NCBI GenBank assembly: GCA_900548675.1
Contig: URLJ01000020.1
Span: 1 to 27,748 of the forward strand
Source: an uncultured Mollicutes bacterium
GTDB taxonomy: Bacteria; Bacillota_I; Bacilli_A; ML615J-28; CAG-313
DNA length: 27,748 bases
Reading direction: 5' to 3'
The position numbers were made by a program, and so were the translations under genes. Shown here in pieces: positions 15,080 through 23,260 of the stretch. The notes below the pieces were generated by a model. It saw only the letters and a list, made by a program, of their open reading frames with translations. It was not told the DNA's origin and searched no databases. Every line of letters begins with the position of its first letter. Position 1 is the stretch's first letter.

Positions 15080-16783
15080 TTATCTACCTCCTTGAATTTC
15101 ATAATAATATGCTTTGACATATTTAATAAACATACCAAGGGCAAAAAGGAAAAACAACAAGCTTATTATTAATAACTTTGTAAATCCTTGATAATAATTT
15201 CCACGCAAACTAGACTCTTGAATCAATTTATAAGATATTAATGTATAAACAATTGAAATAACAAACGCTAGTAATGTTGATTTGTTCTCATTAGGATTAT
15301 TAACTGTTGTCCCCGTTGTTGCATATTGTTCATTTTGGGGATTCATAATATCTAATTGAGCACTCCAAATCATGTGACCATAATGAAGTAGTAATATCGC
15401 GAAACCAAAGATTATTATTTCACCTATTTCAAAGCCCGTATTATCAGGAGTAAAATTCTTAAATCCCAAAGATCCTCCGTAAATAAATACTGTGGCGAAT
15501 ACCGTTGGGATTGATAAAACGGCATTAAAAATTATTTTTGAAAGTAATGGAAAAACAATATTTATCGGTTTGGTCTTTTTTAAATATGCAGCTCTTCCTT
15601 CGCGACTATAATAAGTAGCAACCAAACCATTAGAAGCGAGTAAAGGAAGAGAAATAAGTAAGACATTGAAAGTAGCAATCATTATTTTACCGCGTTCACT
15701 CGTTGACATGGAACTAAAAAGTGTATTTATCAACAAAATGAGGATAGGTACTATAATATATACCATTAAATAATTTATTGATATTTCAATAGTTCTAAGA
15801 TTAATCTTCAACTCTTTTTTTACAAAGGTAAAATATTTAGAACTTTTTCTATTGACCTTAAAAAATGATTGTACTTTATCAAGTTCAAAATTCTTAGACA
15901 TCATTCTGAAGAACAATGGTCTCGACAATAAATATGCGAGCAGATACAATACGGCATCAATTCCTACAAAGCACACAAATTTAAACATTGAAACTAAATT
16001 TAGATGGAAATAAATGCCATCTTTTTCGCCAAATATTGCATTTACCAAATATCTAATAGGTACTAGACTATTGCTGATAATTTTTAAAAATTTAGATACA
16101 CCGGCACTAATTGCACTCCATTGCTGGACAATGTTTACCTCTTGTGGGATCATTTTAATTAAAATGACAACTCCATATATTAGTAATCCCAAAATTAAAC
16201 TAAAAAGAATTATTTCAATAATCGGGTACTTTTTAATAAAGCGATAAATAAATAACATCGGAATAGAAAGTAATGCACCTAATAAAACTGGAAATGCAAT
16301 GATGAAAATAAGCGGTACCCACATCCACAAAAGAATCCACGCACTACAACTATCGATAATAATCATAAATAGCACAGATGAGAAAGTAATCGGAACTAAA
16401 AAGCTAAAACTTTTATACATTTCGTATATAAAATAAACGAACAATTTGGATACAAATATTCTATTAGCTTTAACAGGTAAGGTTATTAGCACCTTGTTGT
16501 CCTCAGAAAAATAAAGATTCTTTACAAGTTCCATCGTACATGTTAATAACGACAATAGAATTGATATTGATAAAACCAAGATAACTACCACTGGTGCTTC
16601 ATATCTTCTAAAAAGTCCTAATTTTTCTGAAAAAACCAAAATAACAGCCGTAATGGATGCGACTATTAGAAATTTTAGAATAAAGAATACTAAATTTCTA
16701 ATTACAAGTTTCTTATTTTTTACCCAAGATAAATCAAGTTTATCTTTAAGTTGCATTACAACTAAAGTTTTAAGACTATGCAT
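15080..16783 (-). CDS. ABC exporter permease (multi-spanning)
   Basis: Integral membrane partner of the upstream ABC ATPase. Read from ATG 16783 it has 567 residues and about 12 hydrophobic segments, with paired halves around a basic central stretch (KNFELDKVQSFFKVNRKSSKYF). It resembles the large putative ABC exporter permeases of Bacillota (ABC-2-like), but the substrate is unknown. An in-frame ATG at 16828 would overlap the ATPase gene by 53 nt. ATG 16783 overlaps it by only 8 nt (ATGCATAG), has GAGG 9 nt upstream, and places MHSLKTLVV before the first amphipathic segment, so it is preferred. The overlap implies coupled synthesis of ATPase and permease. Confidence 0.82.
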   Translation of the reverse strand: MHSLKTLVVMQLKDKLDLSWVKNKKLVIRNLVFFILKFLIVASITAVILVFSEKLGLFRRYEAPVVVILVLSISILLSLLTCTMELVKNLYFSEDNKVLITLPVKANRIFVSKLFVYFIYEMYKSFSFLVPITFSSVLFMIIIDSCSAWILLWMWVPLIFIIAFPVLLGALLSIPMLFIYRFIKKYPIIEIILFSLILGLLIYGVVILIKMIPQEVNIVQQWSAISAGVSKFLKIISNSLVPIRYLVNAIFGEKDGIYFHLNLVSMFKFVCFVGIDAVLYLLAYLLSRPLFFRMMSKNFELDKVQSFFKVNRKSSKYFTFVKKELKINLRTIEISINYLMVYIIVPILILLINTLFSSMSTSERGKIMIATFNVLLISLPLLASNGLVATYYSREGRAAYLKKTKPINIVFPLLSKIIFNAVLSIPTVFATVFIYGGSLGFKNFTPDNTGFEIGEIIIFGFAILLLHYGHMIWSAQLDIMNPQNEQYATTGTTVNNPNENKSTLLAFVISIVYTLISYKLIQESSLRGNYYQGFTKLLIISLLFFLFALGMFIKYVKAYYYEIQGGR

Positions 16784-18932
16784 TTTTTGTATCCTCAATG
16801 TATTCAGTAGGAATTTCTTCACTACCATTAATGATGTCCATATAAAACTTTTCTAGAGTCGTTCCACTTTCTTCAATTTCTTTCAATGTTTTTACACATT
16901 TGATGTGACCTTTTTTAATTATTGCTATTCTCTCACATAGTTTCTCAACAATATCTATTATGTGAGAACTGAAAAAAACAATATTTCCTTCTGCCGCATG
17001 TTGTTTCATACATTCTTTTACTTGGAAAATACTATTTGGGTCAAGTCCCGTAAGCGGTTCATCCAAAATCCAAACTTTAGGATTGTGAACAAGAGCCGCC
17101 ATAATTGTAATTTTTTGTTTCATACCATGTGAATATGTTGCAATTTTTGCATCTATTGATGATTCTAATTCAAATAATTTTATATATTTTTCTATTCTAG
17201 CATTGCGGTCTTCTAAACTAACTTCGTATATGTCCGCTATATAATTAATATATTCACGACCACTTAGTTTTTCATATAAAGCATAATGGTCAGGGACATA
17301 ACCTATATTTGATTTGGCTTTAACAGGGTCATCGCTAATACTGTAACCACAAATATCAATTTCCCCATCAGTTACGGGTTGAATACCTACCATACTCTTT
17401 ATGATAGTTGATTTTCCAGCACCATTTGGTCCCAAAAAACCAAATATTTCTCCTTCATGTATTTCTAATGAGGCATCTTTAACAGCAAAGACCTTACTAG
17501 AAGCATATCTTTTAGAAAAATGCTTTAGTTCTAGTTTAGCAGTAATATTTTCACTCATCATTTTCTCCTTCTCACGTTTAGAAAAAACTGATTTTCTCGC
17601 ATATTCGTGTATTTTAATTTTTTTAAGTTTTTCATGTAGTTGAAAGTGACGATCTGCAATTCTAAAAAATTCTGCATATACAAACCATACTGACAACCCC
17701 AATAAAACATATACTAAGAAATATAATCCTTGATAAATTGGATGAAGTTCAAAAACAATTCCAAATAATTCAAATTTCCAATTTATTTTAAACAAATTTT
17801 CAGCCCATGTGCCAAGTTTTTCAGCCACAAAAGGAGAATTTATAAAGAAATAATCTTGTGAATGGCCAAGAGCCGTAAAAACAACATTTAAAACTAATGC
17901 CAAAACGAAATAACAAAAGAACCACAGCATTGAATAGGCAAATTCTTTAATAGTTGGTCTTTTGAATCTTTTTAACGCAACGGCTAAAAGTGGCATAAAA
18001 AATGCTATCCAGTGATTATACCAAAAGCGACATACTGTTTCTTGAAGGATATTAATATCACCATAGTTTGGCATAAGCATTGCAAGTAATGCCCCTAAGA
18101 CATTAATGAAATATGTAAAATAGAACAAACGTTTCATTTTGAATACCAAACATATTGGTATAATGAACATCGCTGTATTACAAAGGTGAAATGGCCATGT
18201 CCAAGGTTCACTAAACGTTTGATAGTTGTATGGCAATAAATAACCAATAAGCGTAGCCAAACTTATGTAAATTAAAGCACAGTTGATAACACCTTGTGAT
18301 TTGTTTCGTAATAAAAAATATAACGCTACAGGAAAAAGAATATTACCATAAAGTAAAATACGATGAGCAGGGGTTAAACTTTTTGGAATCATTTGTAATT
18401 TTGTTAATCCAAACACGAATTGCGGAAAATATACCGGCATAGATGCCAACATCATAGCGCCAAAGATTCCTAATGAGACAAGGATACTCTTATAATTAAT
18501 CTCTTCTGTTTTAAATTCTTTTACATAGTAATAAATTGATATTACTAAACCTAAAGCTTCTTCAATTATCAAAAGTACTGTAAGTAAAGTGTTGTCTTGA
18601 CCAGTCAACAGCAAAACTGAAGGTTTTAGTAAAAACAAATTAGCTACAAAGATAAAAGGTGTAATATACTTTGTACTATTTTTAATTGTTTTTATTTCGA
18701 AAAAAGGTCGAAGCACAACGATTAAAACTGCTGTATATTCTAACCAAATTCCTAAAAGGACTATAAAAGTCAATAATTTAGACGATATAATACTTGATGA
18801 TAAACCGATATAATCAGAAATATGTTCCTTGTATGAAAACATTCTAATAAACAATACTACAAATAATAGTATTGATACCGCAAAGGGTAATATCTTTTTA
18901 AAATCAATTACTATCTTTCTATTACCAGACAT
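16776..18932 (-). CDS. Fusion of YwaF/TMEM164-like membrane domain with ABC transporter ATPase
   Basis: The continuous 718-residue ORF has two parts. Residues 1-458 are polytopic membrane; the segment from about 180 to 420 carries the YwaF-type pattern (PAHRILLYGN, WPFHLCNTAMF, WYNHWIAF). Residues 459-718 are a complete ABC ATPase with Walker A GPNGAGKST, a signature variant SHGMKQK, Walker B VWILDEP and the switch His in SSHI. The start ATG 18932 has AAGGAG 6 nt upstream. A perfect internal AAGGAG sits six nt before Met459, so a free 260-residue ATPase may also be made. It is the first gene of the export operon and overlaps the permease gene. The role of the YwaF-like domain is not known; energised export of envelope material is inferred. 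Confidence 0.87.
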   Translation of the reverse strand: MSGNRKIVIDFKKILPFAVSILLFVVLFIRMFSYKEHISDYIGLSSSIISSKLLTFIVLLGIWLEYTAVLIVVLRPFFEIKTIKNSTKYITPFIFVANLFLLKPSVLLLTGQDNTLLTVLLIIEEALGLVISIYYYVKEFKTEEINYKSILVSLGIFGAMMLASMPVYFPQFVFGLTKLQMIPKSLTPAHRILLYGNILFPVALYFLLRNKSQGVINCALIYISLATLIGYLLPYNYQTFSEPWTWPFHLCNTAMFIIPICLVFKMKRLFYFTYFINVLGALLAMLMPNYGDINILQETVCRFWYNHWIAFFMPLLAVALKRFKRPTIKEFAYSMLWFFCYFVLALVLNVVFTALGHSQDYFFINSPFVAEKLGTWAENLFKINWKFELFGIVFELHPIYQGLYFLVYVLLGLSVWFVYAEFFRIADRHFQLHEKLKKIKIHEYARKSVFSKREKEKMMSENITAKLELKHFSKRYASSKVFAVKDASLEIHEGEIFGFLGPNGAGKSTIIKSMVGIQPVTDGEIDICGYSISDDPVKAKSNIGYVPDHYALYEKLSGREYINYIADIYEVSLEDRNARIEKYIKLFELESSIDAKIATYSHGMKQKITIMAALVHNPKVWILDEPLTGLDPNSIFQVKECMKQHAAEGNIVFFSSHIIDIVEKLCERIAIIKKGHIKCVKTLKEIEESGTTLEKFYMDIINGSEEIPTEYIEDTKNA
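17565..17570 (-). promoter_or_regulatory. Internal ribosome binding site at the fusion joint
   Basis: AAGGAG (17570-17565) lies inside the coding region, 6 nt before ATG 17558, and 3 nt before the adjacent ATG 17561. Met at 17558 opens the ABC ATPase domain (SENITAKLELKHF). It would yield a standalone 260-residue ATPase, the usual size for this family. Confidence 0.6.
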
Positions 18933-18972
18933 AACAATCTCCTTAAGATATAGTAATACATTATATACTAAT

Positions 18973-19001
18973 ATTTTACACTATTCGGACATTTTTTGCA
19001 A
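18973..19001 (-). promoter_or_regulatory. Promoter of the envelope/export operon
   Basis: TTGCAA (19001-18996), 17 nt, TAAAAT (18978-18973). A TATAAT further downstream has no matching -35. The leader is about 35 nt and ends in AAGGAG. Confidence 0.65.
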
Positions 19002-19044
19002 GTAGACATGCGGCAGATGGCACAAAAAGGCAATTAGAAAGCAC

Positions 19045-19077
19045 AAAAAAAGAACCTTTTTAAAAGATTCTTTTTTT
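19045..19077 (-). terminator. Terminator after the GNAT gene
   Basis: Inverted repeat of 19045-19060 with 19062-19077, interrupted by one mismatch, ending in seven Ts on the minus strand. The A/T symmetry would let it act in both directions. It closes the DUF1538-PII-GNAT operon. Confidence 0.75.
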
Positions 19078-19091
19078 ATTTTTCATGATAT

Positions 19092-20078
19092 TTAGTTTAA
19101 AGTTTTTTTCATAATGCAGAATGATTGAATAATTTTAAATCCTGCACCTAAATAAATATATCTAGCATGATTAGTTAAACCTGTATAAAATGTCATAAAT
19201 TTAGCACCATTAAGTTTTGAATGGTAGGCAAGAAGTGAGAATAGTGCTTTTCCTAATCCTCTACCACGTACAGATTCTAAAATAGCGATACCATCAAAAT
19301 GACCTCTACCACTTTCTTCATTCCACATCGCTCCAGTCCATCCTTTGACTTTTCCATTTTGAACAACTACTAAGAACGGATAAGGATTTGGTAGAGCCAA
19401 GTTTTCTTTAATAACTTTTTCAAAATCATAAAGGTTTAACTCTTTGCAAAATTCATCTACACCGAAGTGGCGTTTAGGATCATAAATTTCAATTGAAATG
19501 CCATCTTTTTTATTTTTTTCTAGAATATCAGCAATACTGCTAGATATTTCATAATCACAAAGATCAATATGAAAAGCATCTTGAAAACCCGTTGCTTCAT
19601 ATTTTTTACTTAATAAGAAGAAATACTCATTACTATTTAATCTTATGCCAGGTGCACAGGGGTGATCGTGATGGTCAGTTCTTGGGATATACCAAGCATA
19701 ACATGACGGCAAATAGCCATATGCAAAACTATATTTACGATTATTCTTTTTAAAATAATCTTCTACTTTTTCTAGTAAAAGTGAGCCTACACCATGATCG
19801 CGCTCTTCTTCTTTTACTAATAATGCATTTATGCAACCAGGAGCATTAGGATTAAGGGCTAAATCACCTTTCAAAATCCCGATTATCATACCTATTAAAG
19901 TTTCTCCTTTATATGCTAAAAATACACCTTCGTAACTAAAGCCAGGTATTGATTCAAGTTTTTCTTGATATTCATCTAATGATAATGGTTTATAGAAACC
20001 TTCTTTTTGGGTTACTTCATTCCATAAATCGTTCATTTCTTTAATCGCATTTTTATTGCCTGTAATTATTGTATACAT
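19092..20078 (-). CDS. Double-domain GNAT family N-acetyltransferase
   Basis: Acetyl-CoA-dependent acyltransferase with two GNAT folds. The N-terminal domain (about residues 1-135) has the motif A loop RDHGVGSLLLEKV. The C-terminal domain (about 175-328) has VRGRGLGKALFSLLAY and ends with TGLTNHARYIYLGAGFK, the classic motif B region. Substrate unknown. Between the domains is an aromatic, His-rich stretch (WYIPRTDHHDHPCAPG). The ATG has GAGG 7 nt upstream. It lies 21 nt after the second PII-like gene with no terminator between, so it belongs to the DUF1538-PII operon; whether it acts on those proteins is open. Confidence 0.85.
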   Translation of the reverse strand: MYTIITGNKNAIKEMNDLWNEVTQKEGFYKPLSLDEYQEKLESIPGFSYEGVFLAYKGETLIGMIIGILKGDLALNPNAPGCINALLVKEEERDHGVGSLLLEKVEDYFKKNNRKYSFAYGYLPSCYAWYIPRTDHHDHPCAPGIRLNSNEYFFLLSKKYEATGFQDAFHIDLCDYEISSSIADILEKNKKDGISIEIYDPKRHFGVDEFCKELNLYDFEKVIKENLALPNPYPFLVVVQNGKVKGWTGAMWNEESGRGHFDGIAILESVRGRGLGKALFSLLAYHSKLNGAKFMTFYTGLTNHARYIYLGAGFKIIQSFCIMKKTLN

Positions 20079-20099
20079 AAATAGTCCTCTATTGATTTG

Positions 20100-20435
20100 T
20101 TAATTTTCAATGTTTACATCACTTGAATTAGTTAAGCCTACCACTTCATCAACTGGAAGTGAGAAAACAATTCCTTGGGCAGGGGTATGTGTACCAACTT
20201 CATTATACAAAGCATGAAGGATATTAGCTTTTATAGCAGAACTAGCTAGAATCATTACCAGTTCTTTATCAGGATGAATCGTAATATTGAATATTTTTTC
20301 TGCATCTTTAGATGCGGTACCTCTCGCATGAAGAACAGTACCTCCTCTTGCTCCTACTTTTTTAGCAGCTTCCATCGTATGTTCAGAAAATCCGTTATTA
20401 ACGATGCATAAAATTACTTCGAATTCATTAGCCAT
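20100..20435 (-). CDS. PII-like signalling protein (short T-loop type)
   Basis: 111 residues with the ferredoxin-like beta-alpha-beta pair of the PII superfamily: FEVILCIVNNGFSEHTMEAA, the turn GARGGTVLHARG (equivalent to the strand leading into the T-loop), then ELVMILAS and the second helix. The T-loop (about TASKDAEKIFNITIHPD) is short and lacks the Tyr that is uridylylated in GlnB. The canonical B-loop TGxxGDGKIF is replaced by HTPAQGIVFSLP. It is therefore a PII-like sensor rather than a nitrogen GlnB; the ligand (nucleotide, bicarbonate or other) is not readable. It starts 1 nt after the neighbouring PII-like gene, downstream of the DUF1538 transporter, and probably regulates that transporter. 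Confidence 0.82.
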   Translation of the reverse strand: MANEFEVILCIVNNGFSEHTMEAAKKVGARGGTVLHARGTASKDAEKIFNITIHPDKELVMILASSAIKANILHALYNEVGTHTPAQGIVFSLPVDEVVGLTNSSDVNIEN

Positions 20436-20436
20436 A

Positions 20437-20907
20437 TTACTTTTCTCCCTTCTTTGAAATTTGATTATTACTTAAAAATTGGTATACAGAAACGCCAATT
20501 ACGCTTTTCAAAGGAACCGTATATGCAATACCTTTTCCGTCTTTCATTTTATTAAATTTTTCTTCTAGCGTATCCATAATTTCTTTAATACGATCTTCTC
20601 TAATTATTGAAAAGATAACAGCTTTTTCGGTTTCAGCAAGGCCTAAATACATTAACATTTCTGAACTAGCTGTTCCTTTACCGTTTACAACCATTTGCAT
20701 GTTCACATCAAAGCCTTCTAAGAGGTCCGTATAAAATAAAGCTTTACTTCTGTTAACTATCGTAACTAATAATTTTAGTTTTTTTATCATTTTACCAGTT
20801 GTATTTTTAATTTCAGATTTTGTCGGTTCTTGTTTTAAAGAAGTGCTTTTTGCATTGTTTTCGGCTTTTGCAGCTGCATTTATATTTTTTTTGACTTTAT
20901 TCTTCAT
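20437..20907 (-). CDS. PII-like signalling protein with charged N-terminal tail
   Basis: Residues 1-45 are a Lys/Ala/Asn-rich, probably disordered tail. From KKLKLLVTIVNRSKALFYTDLL on, the PII fold is recognisable: LLEGFDVNMQMVVNGKGTASSEMLMYLGL replaces the T-loop region, AVIFSIIREDRIKEIMDTLEEKF is the second strand-helix, and KDGKGIAYTVPLKSVIG resembles the B/C-loop end. The T-loop is again short. A GTG at 20916 overlaps the DUF1538 stop region; ATG 20907 has AGGTGA five nt upstream and is chosen (156 residues). The SD overlaps the DUF1538 stop codon, so translation is coupled. Sequence similarity to its PII-like neighbour is low, suggesting distinct subunits or two separate sensors. Confidence 0.75.
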   Translation of the reverse strand: MKNKVKKNINAAAKAENNAKSTSLKQEPTKSEIKNTTGKMIKKLKLLVTIVNRSKALFYTDLLEGFDVNMQMVVNGKGTASSEMLMYLGLAETEKAVIFSIIREDRIKEIMDTLEEKFNKMKDGKGIAYTVPLKSVIGVSVYQFLSNNQISKKGEK

Positions 20908-20916
20908 ATTAATCAC

Positions 20917-22440
20917 CTACATAAATTCAATGATCTGATCATCATCAGCTTCCAAAATGCGGCGCATAGCGATTTTTTCACGCATCATTTTAGTCATTAC
21001 TGCTTTAAATCCCAAAATTTGAATTGTAATAAGAGGGGTCATAGCGACCATCGCTACAATACCGAAGGCATCCGATAGCACATTTCCTCCCATAACGGAA
21101 CATACACCTATCGCAAATGGTAAAATGAAACTTGATGTAAGTGGTCCACTGGCAACTCCACCAGAGTCGAAAGCGATAGCCGTGTATAATCCTGGAACAA
21201 AGAAAGAAAGCCCTAAAGAAATTAAATATCCTGGTATTAAGTAGTACAAGATGGAAAAACGATAAATAATTCTAAGCATTGATAGACCAATTGACAAACC
21301 AACACCAATTGACAAAGCAATTAGCATAGCTCTTTTGCTTACAGTACCATTAGTAATTTCTTCAACTTGTTTATTTAATACGTGAACAGCAGGTTCTGCT
21401 AATACAACTACTAACCCTATTAAAAATCCGAAAATCACTATTAAGTACTTTGGACCTTCGACCAATTGACGTCCCATTATATTTCCTATCGGCATAAATC
21501 CTATACTAACTGCCGTAAGGAAAACGATTAACCCTATATAAGTGTATAAAATACCAATAATTATTTGTACAATTTTCTTTTTAGGTAATTTTAAGAAAAT
21601 AAATTCTATTACAAAGAAAAAGACAACGACAAGTCCTAAGGCAATCGAGACTTCTTTTGTGACATTCAGCATTGTCATAAGTGATGATAAAAAGAAATTA
21701 TCCGAAATTTCATATGTTGTTTGAATCAGAACATTGCCTGATTTCATCGAAAAAATACTTAAACATAACACCGCTATAATAGGTCCTGCCGAACATAAGG
21801 CGATAAAGCCAAAACTATTCTCACTTGCTTTTTTTCCACCAATCGTAGAAGCAATCCCCATACCTAAAGCCATTATAAAAGGTACAGTAATAGGACCTGT
21901 TGTAACTCCACCAGAGTCAAAAGCTAAAGGAAGTAAATCACTTTGTTCATTAACTATAACAAGCGCCACTAAAGCAAATATTAAAGTATAAAAAAACATT
22001 AATAAACTTGATAATTCTTTGTTAAAAACTATTTTTAAAACTGATACTAAGAGCAGTACGCCGACGCCTAGTCCGACACAAACGATTAAAACAGTTCCTG
22101 AGACTAATTCCTTGACTTGTGAAGCAAGGACTGATAGATCTGGTTCTGCAATTGTTATAAAAACGCCTAATGCAAAACAAACTATCAACAAAATATTAAT
22201 ACTTTTTGATTTGGTAAGGCCGACACCAACTTGTTCTCCCATCGGTGTCATTGCGAGATCTGCTCCTAAATTAAAAAGGCCTATTCCTATCACAAGCATG
22301 ATTGCAGAAACACAGAACACAATCATCTCTTTAATAGAAAAATTAACGAGGGGGGTAAAAGATAAAAGAATAACAATTCCCGTTACAGGCAAAACCGATA
22401 CTAACGCTTCTTTTATTTTTAGTAGCAATTGTTTATTCAT
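20917..22440 (-). CDS. Double DUF1538 membrane transporter, putative monovalent cation/proton antiporter
   Basis: 507-residue polytopic protein made of two homologous DUF1538 halves. The paired motifs are exactly 250 residues apart: AEPD (98-101) and AEPA (348-351), each followed by a xVLxxQVxExxxGTV run; and AFDSGG (173-178) and AFDSGG (423-428), each followed by a xxGPxT stretch. The repeated Asp/Glu-Pro in membrane-rich sequence suits ion coordination. From memory, the paired single-domain DUF1538 proteins UmpA and UmpB of Halomonas were reported as a Na+(Li+,K+)/H+ antiporter; here both are fused. AGGAGG lies six nt before the ATG. It heads an operon with two PII-like genes and a GNAT gene. 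Transport activity and ion are inferred. Confidence 0.85.
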   Translation of the reverse strand: MNKQLLLKIKEALVSVLPVTGIVILLSFTPLVNFSIKEMIVFCVSAIMLVIGIGLFNLGADLAMTPMGEQVGVGLTKSKSINILLIVCFALGVFITIAEPDLSVLASQVKELVSGTVLIVCVGLGVGVLLLVSVLKIVFNKELSSLLMFFYTLIFALVALVIVNEQSDLLPLAFDSGGVTTGPITVPFIMALGMGIASTIGGKKASENSFGFIALCSAGPIIAVLCLSIFSMKSGNVLIQTTYEISDNFFLSSLMTMLNVTKEVSIALGLVVVFFFVIEFIFLKLPKKKIVQIIIGILYTYIGLIVFLTAVSIGFMPIGNIMGRQLVEGPKYLIVIFGFLIGLVVVLAEPAVHVLNKQVEEITNGTVSKRAMLIALSIGVGLSIGLSMLRIIYRFSILYYLIPGYLISLGLSFFVPGLYTAIAFDSGGVASGPLTSSFILPFAIGVCSVMGGNVLSDAFGIVAMVAMTPLITIQILGFKAVMTKMMREKIAMRRILEADDDQIIEFM

Positions 22441-22475
22441 ATGATACCTCCTATTTTTAATAATATTACTTATTT

Positions 22476-22504
22476 ATTATATCAAATTAGAATCTTTTTA
22501 GCAA
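22476..22504 (-). promoter_or_regulatory. Promoter of the DUF1538-PII-PII-GNAT operon
   Basis: TTGCTA (22504-22499), 17 nt, TATAAT (22481-22476) on the minus strand, about 35 nt before the start codon. No riboswitch-like structure is seen in the short leader. Confidence 0.78.
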
Positions 22505-22537
22505 TTAATTTATTAATAAATATAGTTTAGAGATTTT

Positions 22538-23110
22538 TTATAAACTTACTTCTCTACTAATTATTTTTTTATATACATCTAGCATTTCTTCTTCTGTTAC
22601 AAAATTTTCAAGTTCATGAATTGGAATCCATTTTAAACTACTATTTTCATCAGGTTTAATTTGAAGATTGGCTTTATCAGAAGCTATAAATAAATATGTT
22701 ACGTTTAAATGCAGATGATGCGGGACCATTTTGCCATTTTTAAAATGCGGTTTTACAGGCAGTATTTCAACTGAAGCTATTTCGCCACTTATAGGAGTAA
22801 TGTTTTCTAAACCTGATTCTTCTTTTATCTCTTTGCAGGCAACTTCAAACAAATCACATTCCCCATCTGCATGCCCTCCCAACCAAGCATACGATTTATA
22901 AATAAGATGATAAGCAAATAATACCTTATCCTTCTTTTCATTAAGAATAATTGCTGAACTCGTCATATGAAATAGCGTAGATTCGCGATAAAAGATTTTT
23001 TCACCATACTCTTCAAGGGCATCTATAATTACCTGTAAATCTGTTTCTTCTTGGATTGTGCGAGGTCTATACTCTGATAGTTGCTCTTTAATTTTTGTTA
23101 TTTTTTTCAT
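22538..23110 (-). CDS. NUDIX hydrolase (GGHADGE type)
   Basis: 190 residues from ATG 23110 (GGGG six nt upstream; an in-frame TTG at 23122 lacks support). The Nudix helix is WLGGHADGE ... EVACKEIKEESGL, with the metal-binding EExGL end intact. Two consensus positions differ: the Glu of G-x5-E is Cys (its neighbour is Glu), and the Arg of REU is Lys. The family of GGHADGE-type NUDIX proteins is broad and its substrates are unknown. It stands alone between the DUF1538 operon and the ABC operon, with its own promoter and no obvious terminator of its own. Confidence 0.85.
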   Translation of the reverse strand: MKKITKIKEQLSEYRPRTIQEETDLQVIIDALEEYGEKIFYRESTLFHMTSSAIILNEKKDKVLFAYHLIYKSYAWLGGHADGECDLFEVACKEIKEESGLENITPISGEIASVEILPVKPHFKNGKMVPHHLHLNVTYLFIASDKANLQIKPDENSSLKWIPIHELENFVTEEEMLDVYKKIISREVSL

Positions 23111-23199
23111 AATATACCCCAAAAAATATTAATTTTCTTTGATTTTTAATAATCGATTATTTCCTATATTAAGACAAAATATAATCTTTATTTTTTCTA

Positions 23200-23208
23200 A
23201 TTATACCA
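23200..23208 (-). promoter_or_regulatory. Extended -10 promoter of the second NUDIX gene
   Basis: TGGTATAAT (23208-23200) is an extended -10 (TGnTATAAT). The region 17 nt upstream falls in the neighbouring terminator stem and has only a weak -35 (TGGATG). The leader is about 85 nt, AT-rich and without recognised structure. Confidence 0.6.
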
Positions 23209-23215
23209 TATTTTT

Positions 23216-23245
23216 AAAAAAGCATCCATTAAACGGATGCTTTTT
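23216..23245. terminator. Terminator of the TetR-ABC operon (bidirectional shape)
   Basis: GCATCC (23222-23227) / GGATGC (23235-23240) with a 7-nt loop, flanked by six As on the left and five Ts on the right. On the minus strand it follows the ABC permease stop by 16 nt. Confidence 0.88.
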
Positions 23246-23260
23246 ATTAACTATTAAAAT

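Noticed and set aside
16784..16828. Longer start of the ABC permease at 16828
   Set aside because: It would overlap the ATPase gene by 53 nt; ATG 16783 has a ribosome binding site and an 8-nt overlap.
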